From positions 8,882,430 through 8,946,429 of the forward strand of contig OZ038383.1 in NCBI GenBank assembly GCA_964036045.1: a stretch of 64,000 nt of DNA, read 5' to 3'. Shown here one piece after another: positions 44,481 to 55,005 of the stretch; the first letter of the stretch is position 1; each line of letters begins with the position of its first letter. Position numbers and translations under genes: made by a program. A model generated the notes under the pieces. The model did not search any database and was not told the origin of the DNA. It worked only from the letters and a program-made list of their open reading frames with translations. The DNA comes from Eutreptiella sp. 'Long Island Sound 2002' (taxonomy: Eukaryota > Euglenozoa > Euglenophyceae > Eutreptiales > Eutreptiaceae).

Positions 44481-44570
44481 GGGGGTCTGCAGCTCAGTTC
44501 TAGACTCCAACCCCCGCAGCGTTGGTGTTGAGGGGTCCGGGAGGGGGGGGTGGGGGTCGATAAATTTTCT
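44385..44570 (+). repeat. direct repeat DR-B, copy 2
   Basis: Partner of 42,985-43,165, about 1.4 kb away, in the same orientation. Together they bracket the repeat III pore exon. The copy runs straight into a partial R2 repeat (AAATTTTCTCCG..., CATTTTGAACATACACAAG). Confidence 0.85.
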
Positions 44571-44850
44571 CCGTTTTGGGGGCATTTTTGAATTCCCCGT
44601 TTCATTCTGAGCATTTTGAACATACACAAGTGGAGTGAAATTTGGTTTTACCACTCACAAGAAATTGAAAACAGTACAATATTCCAACAAATGTACCTCT
44701 GAATCAGCAAAGGCTTCCCGGCCAGCAGAAGAAGACACGTGGCACGGCATTCCCCAACTCATTGTGAGTATTTTGAATGTAAACAAGTGGGGGGAAATCA
44801 AGTGTGTTGCAAATTTTCCAGGCTCAAAAAAATTTTCCGGGCGCTGTTGG
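44555..44850 (+). repeat. dispersed repeat R2, partial double copy 3
   Basis: GAGCATTTTGAACATACACA-AGTGG (about 44,607-44,632) and GAGTATTTTGAATGTAAACA-AGTGG (about 44,766-44,790) are two partial copies. The second ends AAAAAAATTTTCCGGGCGC like copy 2. Confidence 0.55.
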
Positions 44851-44976
44851 CGCCCAAGTTGCCAGTTCTAACCAGGTGCTGACTAGTGTGGGTTGGGGGG
44901 TCCAGAAGGGGGGGGAAGGGGGGGAGGGGGGGGGGGGGGTTGTCAGGCCTCACAGGTAAGCCCCCCAACTGTGGAT

Positions 44977-45078
44977 GAGACGAGAGGAGAGGAGAGGAGA
45001 GGAGAGGAGAGGAGAGGAGAGGAGAGGAGAGGAGAGGAGAGGAGAGGAGAGGAGAGGAGAGGAGAGGAGAGGAGATGA
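44977..45078 (+). repeat. (GGAGA)n pentanucleotide microsatellite
   Basis: About 18-20 GGAGA units end 50 bases before the donor of the next channel exon on the minus strand. Confidence 0.95.
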
Positions 45079-45128
45079 GACGATACTAGAGTCGACTAGA
45101 CGAGACTAGACGAGTGAAAGATAGTTAC

Positions 45129-45768
45129 CGCCGCGGGCCGTACGCCGCCATCTTGAGGAGCATCTCAAGGACGAAGACCGCAGTGACGAGGACGTTAAGG
45201 CCCCAGAGCGTCCACTCGAAGGGCGTGCACGCGGCGCGCAGGCAAAGCTGCTGCGTCGTGTGGGTTACCACCGCGAGGCACGCGCAGCTCAGGCAGATCG
45301 TGCCCAGGACGAACCAGCCCGTCCACTTGTGGTCGACGAACGCCTTGAGACGCGCCCGCGAGAAGTGCGCATATTGCGACCCGGAGAGCACGACCCCGGA
45401 GGGTGAGGCGGGCTCGGGGCCCAGCGGCGGGGGCGCCGGTGCTGGGCAGTCGGGCGCGGCTTCAGGCGGGGCGGGGTGGCTGACACGGAATCGAACCGAC
45501 CCGGCCCTGGACGCGGGATCCGCCTCCTCCGGCTGTTCAAAGGCGGGGGGCTGGGCTGGGGGAGGGTGCACTCCCTGGGCTGCGGGAGCGGGTGGAGTCT
45601 GGGGCGAAGGCGGCTCGACGTTTTGCACGTCGATGGGGACCGTCCACCGCGTTGGTCGCGGGCTGGACTTGCCCGGCGGCCGGAGTGGGGACGCGGCGTT
45701 GGCATCGAGGGGGGCGGCGCGGCGCGTGGGGCTGCCAATTTGCTGGAGTACCGCCGCCTTCATCAGAC
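45129..45768 (-). CDS. Cav/Nav-type channel exon: Pro-rich linker and repeat III S1-S3 start
   Basis: The acceptor GTGTGCGCAG|GTCTGATG (45,768) requires one base from the upstream exon. The donor GCG|GTAACT ends it at 45,129 in phase 2. A long hydrophilic linker (SPRPTRWTVPIDVQNVEPPS, PPAPAAQGVHPPPAQPPAFE) precedes S1 (WFVLGTICLSCACLAVVTHT), a loop with two Cys and S2 (LWGLNVLVTAVFVLEMLLKM), then AAYGPRR into S3. Such a Pro-rich linker is what a II-III loop looks like, so repeats I and II are expected upstream. Confidence 0.8.
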
Positions 45769-46892
45769 CTGCGCACACAAACGCATATGGACATGTGTGT
45801 AGGGGGGGGGGGGGGGCTGAGTTGGAATGTTGGACCCCAACACCCGCAGTGTGGGGGTCAGGCCTGCGCTTGAAGGAGAGGAAGGCCACAGGGTATTGCG
45901 GGAAACGCGGTTGACGACGGTTGGGAAAGCGGTTGGGGAGGAGGAGGCCGTTACAAAACCGTGCAGCCGCAGTTGGAGTTGGGTACAAGTTGGAGCGTCT
46001 CCGGCAGCTACTGTCACAAAAAACAGTTGCGGTCTGGGGGGGGTGGGCCACGACCTTCTGTGAAACTCTATTGAGGGGTGGCAGGGGGGCGCCAGGAGAC
46101 TGGGCGCCCAGTTTCTGCGGGGAGTGTGTCCCGCAGAAGCTCCCCGGGCTCTTTCCCAACAGAAAGGGCACTCCCTCCCCTCGGGTGCCGGCATGTGCGG
46201 GTGGGTGCGTGGGTGAGAGGGTGTGTGCCGATGTGTACCCGGTGTGCACGGATGGCCCATTTCGCACTGCAGCCTCGGCTTGGGAAGCGCAGCCTATGAT
46301 GGACACCATGGCATCGGGCCCCCGTGGCCACTCGGATGGTCTCAGACAACTGGCGGGCGGGCGGGGGGGGGGGGGCTCCAGTAACAATTGGACATATCCA
46401 GTTTGGTGCCCCCCACGCCCGCCCCCCCACACACACCCCATGTTTCGGAGCAGGGCCGGGAGTCCCTCTTGGGAGGGGAGTTCGAACCCGCACGCCTTGC
46501 ATTTGCAGCGGCGGTTGAACATCTTCTTGTTCACCACCAGAGCTCCGGCCCACAGGGGATGTCTTCTTGTGATCCTCCACCAGTGCTTTGTCTCTGGCTC
46601 GCTGCCCCGGGACCCCCCTGGAAGTGGTGTCGCAAGTGATGGTGGCCCATGGAACCGGAGCCTTGACGGCCGGACTGCGGTGCTCCGGCGGCACAGGGCA
46701 GGTAGAAGTGGAGCCAGCCCCTGGGGCGGCGCCTGCACCTCAACCACAACACCACACAACACAGCGCAGCACAACACAACACAACACATCCCAATGTCCA
46801 TCGCGGGGCACAATTGCTGGCTGCTGCACTCCCCATGTCATTGTTGCTGCGTGGCGAGCTGCTCTCCGCCGCCTTTCTCCTCGAAGGTCACT

Positions 46893-47285
46893 TGGTGTTG
46901 TGTGGTGTGGTGTGGTGTGGTGTGGTGTGGTGTGTTGTGTTGTGTTGTGTTGTGCTGTGTTGTGTTGTGTTGTGTTGTGTTGAGTTGCGTTGCATTGTGT
47001 TGTGTTGAGTTGCGTTGTGTTGTGTTGTGCCGTGCTGTGTTGCGTTGTGTTTTGTTGTGTTGTGTTGCGTTGTGTTGTGTTGTGTTGTGTTGTGTTGTGT
47101 TGTGTTGTGTTGTGTTGTGTTGTGTGGTGTTGTGTTGTGTTGTGTTGTGTTGTGTTGTGTTGTGTTGCGTTGTGTTGCGTTGTGTTGTGTTGCGTTGCTT
47201 TGCGTTGTGCTGTGCTGTGTTGTGTTGTGTTGTGCTGTGCTGTGCTGTGCTGTGTTGCGTTGTGTTGTGCTGTGCTGTGCTGTGG
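46893..47285 (+). repeat. (TGTGT)n-type pentanucleotide array
   Basis: About 390 bases of TGTGT/TGCGT/TGTGC units in strict 5-bp register. A short ACAAC run, the complementary type, lies at 46,741-46,790, so the two could pair as an inverted repeat. Confidence 0.95.
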
Positions 47286-47310
47286 AATGTCTGTGTCCAA
47301 TACGCCCTAT

Positions 47311-47562
47311 GATGGCGGTTGGTGGGTAACCGATGGCGGTTGGTGGGTAACCGATGGCGGTTGGTGGGTAACCGATGGCGGTTGGTGGGTAACCGATGGC
47401 GGTTGGTGGGTAACCGATGGCGGTTGGTGGGTAACCGATGGCGTTGGTGGGTAACCGATGGCGGTTGGTGGGTAATTGATGGCGGTTGGTGGGTAACCGA
47501 TGGTGGTTGGTGTGTAACCGATGGCGGTTGGTGGGTAACCGATGGCGGTTGGTGGGTAGCCA
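47311..47562 (+). repeat. 21-bp minisatellite (12 units)
   Basis: Unit GATGGCGGTTGGTGGGTAACC. One unit is three bases short and a few have single changes (AATTGATG, GGTGTGTAACC). Since 21 is a multiple of 3, it keeps all six frames open. Confidence 0.95.
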
Positions 47563-47819
47563 CCAAACATCAGAGAGTGGCTGCCTTAGTAAAAAAAAAA
47601 AAGGCTGAGCGTCCTTATGGCAACCCCTGATTTGATGGTGGGTTGAATTGTGTTTGGGTTGCACTCAATCTCCAGCCTCTATCAAATCACCTTCAACCAC
47701 TGTCCGTCAGATCCCGATCGCCAGTTGCTAGTCTCGACTCGCTGTCCCCAACCACCAGCTGTCAATCTCCAAATCCCGCCTGCCAGACTCCCAACCACAG
47801 CATCCCCCTTCAAACACAC

Positions 47820-48236
47820 CTTGTATGTTGAGACAGTGTCGATTGCTGGTTTAGCCGTGATTGTGTGCGGGACTTGAGTGTCAGCGGAGAGATAGCGGGG
47901 AACTGAAGCATGCCCGCTGGGATAGACGGATACGGATACGGGTTGTATGACAGGCTGTGTGACCGGCTGAGCTGGCGCGGTGGCGGGGTATCCAGCGGGG
48001 TACGCCTGAGTGGGATACGCATGAGCAGGGTACACCTGAGCCGGAGATGCCTTAGCGGGATATGCCTGAGCAGGGTACGCCTGAGCGACATGTGCTGGAT
48101 ACGACACCAGAGCAGTGCACTGCGGGGCCCGGGTGACCGGGCTGGGCATTGCTGGCCGGGCATATGCAGCTGGCGCTGGAGATGCATAGGCCAGGGTCGA
48201 CGGGGAACGCCTTGGAGTTGGGCTGGCGACTGCGAC
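47820..48236 (-). CDS. Pro/Ala/Tyr-rich exon, probably of the channel gene
   Basis: The acceptor CTGTTGTTCGCAG|GTCGCA (48,236) and donor ACATACAAG|GTGTGT (47,820) enclose 417 bases, phase 0 at both ends. The product is a low-complexity repeat of YPAxA units (AQAYPAQAYPAKASPAQVYP) after SPAPAAYARPAMPSP. It would be disordered. Strand, GC-rich codons and phase agree with the upstream candidate exon. Membership in the channel gene is inferred from position only. Confidence 0.5.
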
Positions 48237-48500
48237 CTGCGAACAACAGAAATGCGCATTGACATCCCCAGCCGCTCCCCAACATATCCGCTTCTACCAG
48301 TCGTAGCGCTCAGCTGGCTGCCTGTAGTGAGTCACCATACTTTGGTATAACAGAAGCTCCGAGTTCGGCTCTTCCTGTGTCTCTCTGCCTATGCCTTTGT
48401 AGGCCGTGATTCCGTATTCTACTGAAATGAAAACCGACCACGGACCGCACGGACCACCGTACGACGTCTACGAGGTCATTAACGCAAAGCGGCAAGACGC

Positions 48501-48588
48501 CAGAGACGCGTCGTTGAAAGGCCGAGGACTGCCAAGGAAGTACCAGAGACGCGTCGTTGAAAGGCCGAGGACTGCCAAGGAAGTACCA
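48501..48588 (+). repeat. 43-bp tandem duplication
   Basis: CAGAGACGCGTCGTTGAAAG to AAGGAAGTAC occurs twice, at 48,501 and 48,544. It lies in the putative intron between the two upstream exons. Confidence 0.9.
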
Positions 48589-48991
48589 GCTGGTACTTCC
48601 AGCCGGTACGGCTGACATCACTGCCCATCACACAAGCACGTAGACACTCAGGAAGCGTGCAATCTCAGCCAGTTGTTGAGCGTAGAAAAGGGTCCATGGG
48701 GTGGAGTTTTAACTTTGCTGGGCTGCTTCTTAACTCAACTCATTCGACCATTCGAGGTTCACACAAGCACCGGGTGGATCTGGCACCGGGCACCGGTCGT
48801 GCACTGGGCGCTTAGTGCGGTCACACCCAGAGCCCGTAGGAACCTCAGTCAGACCCAGCTTCATGTGACCATGTTGGCTGTCGCTCTGTGCAGCCTGTGC
48901 TGATTAGGATGTCACTCGAGATTTCAGCCCCCTTGGTCCCCTTCAGCAAAGGGAAGAATGTGCTTGGCGGCTCGTGGGGACAGGACGGCAC

Positions 48992-49186
48992 CTGCGGTCC
49001 ATAACATTGTCCATCAATCACCCCATCAGCAGCATCCAGTTGGGCTGCTAGTTGTCGATTTGCTGCCACGACAGGTGGGCCATACCCTCCTGGCCTCATT
49101 GGCGAAGTTTGGGTTCTAGCCGCAGCTGGTTGGCCGGCTACAAGTTGGCTTCCTTGTGCAGCCATACGTGCATTGACAGTAGAAGA
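48992..49186 (-). CDS. Ala/Gln-rich candidate exon upstream of the channel
   Basis: It is 195 bases, phase 0 at both ends, between TTTGCTATCTTTAGCAG|TCT (49,186) and CCGCAG|GTGCCG (48,992). The product runs STVNARMAAQGSQLVAGQPA, then ANRQLAAQLDAADGVIDGQC. ATG at 49,165 could be a start codon, but the good acceptor just upstream argues for an internal exon. No other gene on this strand explains it. Confidence 0.4.
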
Positions 49187-52100
49187 CTGCTAAAGATAGC
49201 AAAGCAGAAAACGGTTGATCATGCACAACTCTCACAAGTTGCAAAAATCATCGGACAAGAAAGGGAGCAAACCGAATGAGACTTCCTACAGAAAGACGGA
49301 AAACACACAACATCGTCGAGAATGGAACGTCGAGTGACACTTTTTACCCGGTGCTCGGTTGCTCGTTTGCTGCACTCAACCGTCTTGGATATTCTATCGT
49401 CTCTGGTTCAACGGAGGCTCAATTTACCATGACTCAATCACAGTGCAGGATGCAGATGGCTCCGGCATCAAGTGTTGCCATCACCGTGTTAAAATGTGCA
49501 CGAACTTGTATAAGAGTGAGGCAATCAAGTAGTCCATGGTAAGCCACACGTTAGTTTACGAAAAACTCAAAAATGCAAAATATAGCGCAATGCAATTGAC
49601 CTCCTCAATGACACCTAAGTTGTGCACCATCAAAGTGGATGGAACACTAGCGGCTCAAAAAAGGTCGACAATAGCCTGCCACAAACCACGCCGGTAGTGT
49701 GGAAAGGAAAAACACGACGTCACAAAACAACAACCAGCCACTTCCAAATGGCGAGAGTCGGGATGGAAGGATCCACCGACACAGCGCTTTCAAGGGCCAA
49801 CAGTACCCAGATTTCATTTGGAGGGGCCAAGCGAGAATATCACCAAACCGTCTTGGGCAGTCACACCGTCTCTACTTCAACGGAGGCTCGAATTACCACG
49901 ACTCAAGAGCAGAGCAAACAAAGCACATGCAAAAGAGCCAAATGGCCTGAGCGAAAGCTTTCTGCAGAGATGCGGCGGTTTATGTGGTGAAGCATGTTCG
50001 GCAAACATGAGTTCACTACCGCAACCTGAAAACTGCCAACAAGAAGAACACAGAGCATGGCCAAGAATTTTTTGTATTTTGGGTGGAAACGGCTGCGACC
50101 TTGCATAACGACAACTGGGAATGTGTCCCAACTACCAATGCTAAACGGAAAGTGAGGCACACCACTCCCTCCCCCCCGACTATAGACCCACCAGCAAAAA
50201 ACCATTTATAAGACCCACCCCTTTTTTGGGCCCCTCCTAGGATTCAAAAATTTCATGAAATTTAGGAGTCTACTTTTTAGGGTTGAAAAATAGGTGAAAT
50301 TCTGGTGAAACTTTCGAAATTTATGAAATTTATGAAAAATGTGACATTTATCATTTTGAGGGGACGGGGCTTGTCCTTGTCCTATGTGGGGCCCCCATGG
50401 GCGAGCCACAAACTGCCTCGACAATCCCCAAAGTCCATGAAGTCCCCAAGTTGGTCATCATCTTTTGCTTTTTTGCCGGTGGTGCTTGGTTTTCGGAACG
50501 GGGTGCGTGGTTTTCGGGAGGAGGTGCTTGGCTTTCGGGAGGTGGTGCTTGGTTTTGGTGAGGTGGTGCTTGATTTTCCGGAGGTGGTCCTTCATTACCT
50601 CCATCCTCATACAAATGGTTGAGATCAACAAGGGCAGGAGGCTCCTCTTCATTGAATTCGCTGGTGTGTGCATGTTAATGTTCATTCGAGTAGTGTTGCT
50701 TCATGCGCGTGCAATTGGTGAACTTCATCAAAGCGCAATAATTGCAACTCACTGTTTTTGGTGTCCCATCGGGTTTGCGTTCCAAAACACTGAAATGGGA
50801 CCAAACAAGATCCTTAGACTTCATGGTGTGGAAACGAAATGCTACGGTCAAAGTGGGGAAGGTTGGACCAAATGGGACAAAAACACAACAAATTATGGGA
50901 GTGGGCTAGGAGCAGTGAGTTGTGGACAAGAACCATATATTTCATAATATTTCACATGTGAAATTTATCGTAAATTTCGTTGAAAATTTCGTTGAAAATT
51001 ACGTTAAAAATTTCGTTCGAATCCTAGCCCCTCCTTTAAAATTGAAATATTGACGTTGCTCAAACCAAATCTCACTTTTCGACTGGTGGTCGGGCTCTTT
51101 AGGCAGAACAGGTGCAGGACATGCAAGGCCAAAAGAAACCACAACAACTGTTTCTGTGAGAGCAGTGCAAGTGAATGTTACTTCCCTAGCGTGTTTGGGC
51201 GTGTACTTAATTTGTTTTTCACATACCATACATGTGCACCTTGTGTGGGTACCACCATAAGGATGTTGTTCAAATTAACCCAAAACCACAAGCACTCATC
51301 AAGTGAACATGAATTCCATAAGCTGCAGAGTAAGCAAAATGGCGCTTTTCGTGTTTCGGCGGCGGTCAAAATTACGTGACATACAACACAAATCATATGG
51401 ACACAAGCAAGAGCAAATGCCTCAAGTGGGCCTAGACATGGGGGCCCATTTGGTGTCCTTTGCTGTATTTATGAGCCTCATTGCTTCACGGTGTAGGGGT
51501 GGTGGCCTCAAATGCCTGTCTCATGCAAGGGGCCCCAGAGTAGTAGTCCATAAAGCGAAGCGGAATGAAACACTTGTGCTATGAAACATGAGAAGAAGAT
51601 AGAAGTAGGTGCAATATTTCCGAAGCACAGCTCAAGGACTTTGTTAATGTATTCGATTTTGCTATGATGCTGGTTGGCACGGCAAAGCGAGGCAACACGC
51701 AGGCTTATCAAAGTGACATACAAACCAAGCCGACTCTTCAGCAGGCAACGTTAGGCAAGCATACACAAAGCGGGAAATTGGCTTGCGCCCATAACACAAC
51801 TCTGTGGACGAGTGAGACTACACTTTGCAGCGGAAGCAGTTGCATGTTGGACTTGAAAAACAAATGAAGGGCAGATGGACAATTCACGTCGTAATGGAAA
51901 TGGCACAGCTCAGTTAAAAGGCGGATGTCACATGGTGCTAATGATTAGTCTTCTGGAAAATTCAATCCAAGAATCTTGAACATGCAGAAGAGAACAATCT
52001 GGCAATGTCAACTGCAGACGATGTTGAATTTCAAAGAAACTTTCGTAGCAGCATAACAGGATTTGCTCATGTGACGGTTATAGCCGAGCTGCAAAACCAC

Positions 52101-52261
52101 CTTTTCATGGTACTGCTTGTGTCGCCGGTTCGGATCTGCCTGCGTGCTCACTGGGTACGTTCGCGTTCTCTGGTGCATGCGGTGGCATCGAACGGTGTAT
52201 AAAACATGCGTCAACTGTGATCTATAAGTATCCAGCTGCCCAGCTGCCGCCCTGTGTGCGA
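49187..52261. other. gene-free stretch with small repeats
   Basis: No gene is supported. A segment with TCTCT-x-TTCAACGGAGGCTC and TTACCA-GACTCAA occurs twice (about 49,400-49,445 and 49,868-49,915), old duplicated debris. A 21-bp unit (GTGCTTGGTTTTCGGGAGGTG type, five units) lies at about 50,482-50,590 and encodes a PPENQAP repeat on the minus strand. AAATTTCGTTGAA units lie at about 50,970-51,020. No transmembrane exons of the channel's repeats I-II were found here. Confidence 0.5.
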
Positions 52262-52665
52262 GGCCAGGGAGGATCTCGCAGTTGAACTGTTGCTCAATTT
52301 TGGGATATTTTCTCTATCTCATCTACACAGTTGAACTGTTGCTCCATTTTGGGATATTTTCTCGGGAGGATCTCGCAGTCGAACGGTTGCTCAATTTTGG
52401 GATATTTTCTCTATCTCATCCACGCAGTTGAACTGTTGCTCCATTTTGGGAAATTTTCTCGGGAGGATCTCGCAGTTGAACTGTTGCTCGATTTTGGGAT
52501 ATTTTCTCTATCTCATCCACGCAGTTGAACTGTTGCTCAATTTTGGGATGTTTTCTCTATCTCATCTACACAGTTGAACTGTTGCTCAATTTTGGGATAT
52601 TTTCTCCGGAGGATCTCGCAGTCGAACTGTTGCTCAATTTCGGGATGTTTTCTCTATCTCATCTA
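52262..52665 (+). repeat. ~49-bp tandem array, left part
   Basis: The unit AGTTGAACTGTTGCTCAATT-TTGGGATATTTTCTC alternates between two spacers, TATCTCATCTACAC and GGGAGGATCTCGC, so two unit types of 48-50 bp take turns (about eight units). It continues at 54,853 after the 2.2-kb insertion. Confidence 0.9.
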
Positions 52666-54854
52666 AGGGAAAACCCCGCTAACTTGGACTGAACCGCGAC
52701 GCGCAGAGTTTTGAGATTTTCTCGAAATTTTTGGCAGATGAAAGGTTGAGATGCTGGGAATGTCTTTTTCAGGTGTCTGTTTACCAGGTGAGCTATCTGT
52801 AATGTCGTCGAGTCGTCGATTTCGCAGTGTAATTTGGTCAAACTTTCAGACACTTAGAGGACCACTTTTTACCCCAACCCCACTAACTTGGACTGAGTTG
52901 TATGTAGACGCATTTGAATAACTTTGTGCCACTGTTTGCGTTCGAAGTGGTGTTTTTTGCATTGGACAGCTTGCAGCTGTCTAGTCATGTCAAAAACGTG
53001 GTTTGAGTTGTCTTTTGGTTGGTCCTGTGTTGTACTTGTTGGGGGTTTGTTCCCTTAAAGTGAAACTTTGGTCATTGGTCATGTACTCTGAGCATGCCAT
53101 GTCCTTGAGACATGATGGGTTGGATCTCGACATGTCCCATGTTTCGAGTTTAGAAGTTCGTTTTTGGGTGTTTGGCCACAGGGTGACGTACGTTTTATGG
53201 GTTTAACTCGCGGTTAGGGTCCCTTTCCATAGGTCACAAGTTCGTGGTTCGGCCGTTGGGGTGTTTGGACCAATTCTGCACATGTTGGTTGGGAGGGAGA
53301 TGTGCAATTGTGAAGATTGTTTGCTTTTGCCACCAAAATGTGGCTTGCATCTGCCTGCACAAGGTAAGTCATGGTCATTCAACACGTTTCTAAGTGCTTT
53401 TGACGTTTACAACACAAGGCTGGCTTGGGGATGTGTTGTAATTATAGCATTTGTTGGTTGCCTATCATCAAGGGTGGCAAATTGGTGTGGTACAATGTTG
53501 TAGTGACCAACTTTTGCTCCAACTTTTGTTGCAAAACCACTAGAAGCAGAGAGAATACACATTATTTGTTGACATACGTTGTGGATTGTGGAGTGGTCTC
53601 ACAGCACTTGTGGTGCTTTAGTGCTTGGGTGGCACACTATGCGGCGGTGTTGGGGTGCTACAAACCACCTCTAGGGGTGTCACTCCACGACCCCTCATAG
53701 AGTACAAGTTAGTGTCAACCTAACAAGTTAGTGTCAACCTATATTGGTTACCATTGCACTTCAATATCTCTGCATAATAGCTCACGGGGCTTCAAGCTCC
53801 AAGCTATCCTTTCCTTATGCACCCAAACACTTTTTATTGTAGGATATAGCTAGAGTTGGTACTCTAGGGTGCCACTTTTCTACCCCCCCACTCTTGTGGT
53901 AAGATGTACTCTTGTGGTAAGGTGTGATATGGGGTGTTCTTTTTGTGTTCAAGAGGTCTTTGTAGCACCAAAAGGCACCGGTGACCAAGGAAGGCTCACA
54001 CTAAGGCCCACACAAAAGTCCTTGGAGGTCTTGGAGTGGCACACTTCGGGAACAACAAACCACCTCAAAAAGTGGCCACTCCGAGCTACACCAACGACTA
54101 CAAACGAGTGCCAACCTTACTTGGTCACCAATTTTTGTTTGATACCTTTCCTTGTTATGGAAAGGGGCGTCAATATGGAAAACAAGCTTTCCAAAGGTGC
54201 ACACTATCCTTACTTTGTGTTGCCAAACACTTGTTGCCACCAAGAAGTAGCCATTCAAAAGAGGGTCACTTTTCTACCCCTCCACCCTTAGGCTAAGGTC
54301 TGACCATCCCTAGGGCCGTGACGGATAGGGTGTGTTCTTTTTGTGTTAAGAAGGTCTTCCGAACTCAAAAAAGTTCCAAGGAAAACTCACCTTTGGGGCA
54401 AAGTTTTGGCCCAAGCACCTCTTTGGCCCCTCCCTTCACCATTAGGCTCAATGATGGAAATGGGCCAATGATTGTGCACAATGTGACCGAAAGTGGTCAA
54501 GTTTGTAACTCAACCGAGGTGCCCGGGGGGCCCAGGGGCCGTCGACAACCTCGGCGCATGGCTGGGAAAAGCCAGCAGCCGCCGGCTTCGGCCGGTGGCT
54601 TGGTTTTTTTTAAAAAATTTCGTCGGAGGGACCAAATCCATAAATAATATTTTCAGATGACGTGGCAGGCAAGCCAACGGCCCAATGGGTAAATCCTGGC
54701 GTATTATTCGTAGGAGGGAGCACTACGGCGGTTCGTGTCCCGCCACGTTCCCTTTTTTCCGTTTGGGGGGACTGGCGCGCAGTCAGATTTCGGCGCGCAT
54801 CGGCGCGCGCCAGTCCAACAGGCGGGGTAATCTAAGTCGCGGGGTTTTCCCTTA
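52664..54854. mobile_element. 2.2-kb non-autonomous TIR element with TA target duplication
   Basis: The left end starts AGGGAAAACCCCGC at 52,666. The right end is the reverse complement, ending at 54,852 (14 bp perfect, then partial similarity with ACTTGGA/ACTTAGA). TA at 52,664-52,665 and 54,853-54,854 flanks it. The flanking array reads CTCATCTA before and TACGCAG after, and intact units elsewhere read CTCATCTACACAG or CTCATCCACGCAG, so removing the element plus one TA restores an array unit. Inside, CCCC(G/A)CTAACTTGGACTGA occurs at 52,673 and 52,877, and two ~390-bp diverged units begin near 53,868 and 54,255. No transposase frame is found. This is a MITE-like passenger. Confidence 0.85.
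54769..54816. repeat. GC-rich subterminal hairpin
   Basis: Perfect 12-bp arms, GGACTGGCGCGC (54,769-54,780) and GCGCGCCAGTCC (54,805-54,816), are separated by 24 bases that contain two more GCGCGC blocks. It lies 40 bases inside the right end of the 2.2-kb element. Confidence 0.8.
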
Positions 54855-55005
54855 CGCAGTTGAACTGTTGCTCAATTTTGGGATATTTTCTCTGGAGGAT
54901 CTCGCAGTTGAACTGTTGCTCAATTTCGGGATGTTTTCTCAATCTCATCCACGCAGTTGAACTGTTGCTCAATTTTGGGATATTTTCTGTATCTCATCTA
55001 CGGTC
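54853..55005 (+). repeat. ~49-bp tandem array, right part
   Basis: About three more units (AGTTGAACTGTTGCTCAATT...) continue the array interrupted at 52,665. Confidence 0.9.

Larger units (their letters stand above)
45769..47819 (-). other. channel intron region with missing small exon
   Basis: The exon at 47,820 ends in phase 0 but the exon at 45,768 starts in phase 1. At least one exon of 3n+1 bases, or another splice choice, must lie here. The best protein-like minus-strand stretch is at about 46,440-46,690 (RARDKALVEDHKKTSPVGRS), but its splice phases do not fit, so I do not call it. Confidence 0.4.

Noticed and set aside
46440-46690. A Cys-rich exon (KCKACGFELPSQEG) or alternative frame as the missing channel exon
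   Set aside because: Neither frame has splice sites in the phases needed to connect 47,820 with 45,768.
46740-47664. ORFs of 150-250 codons rich in Thr/Gln/His or Cys/Val
   Set aside because: Translations of the TGTGT pentamer array and the 21-bp minisatellite.
54730-54760. GGTTCGTGTCC resembling a tRNA/SINE B box in the 2.2-kb element
   Set aside because: No matching A box and no T-stem with a 7-base loop; likely chance.
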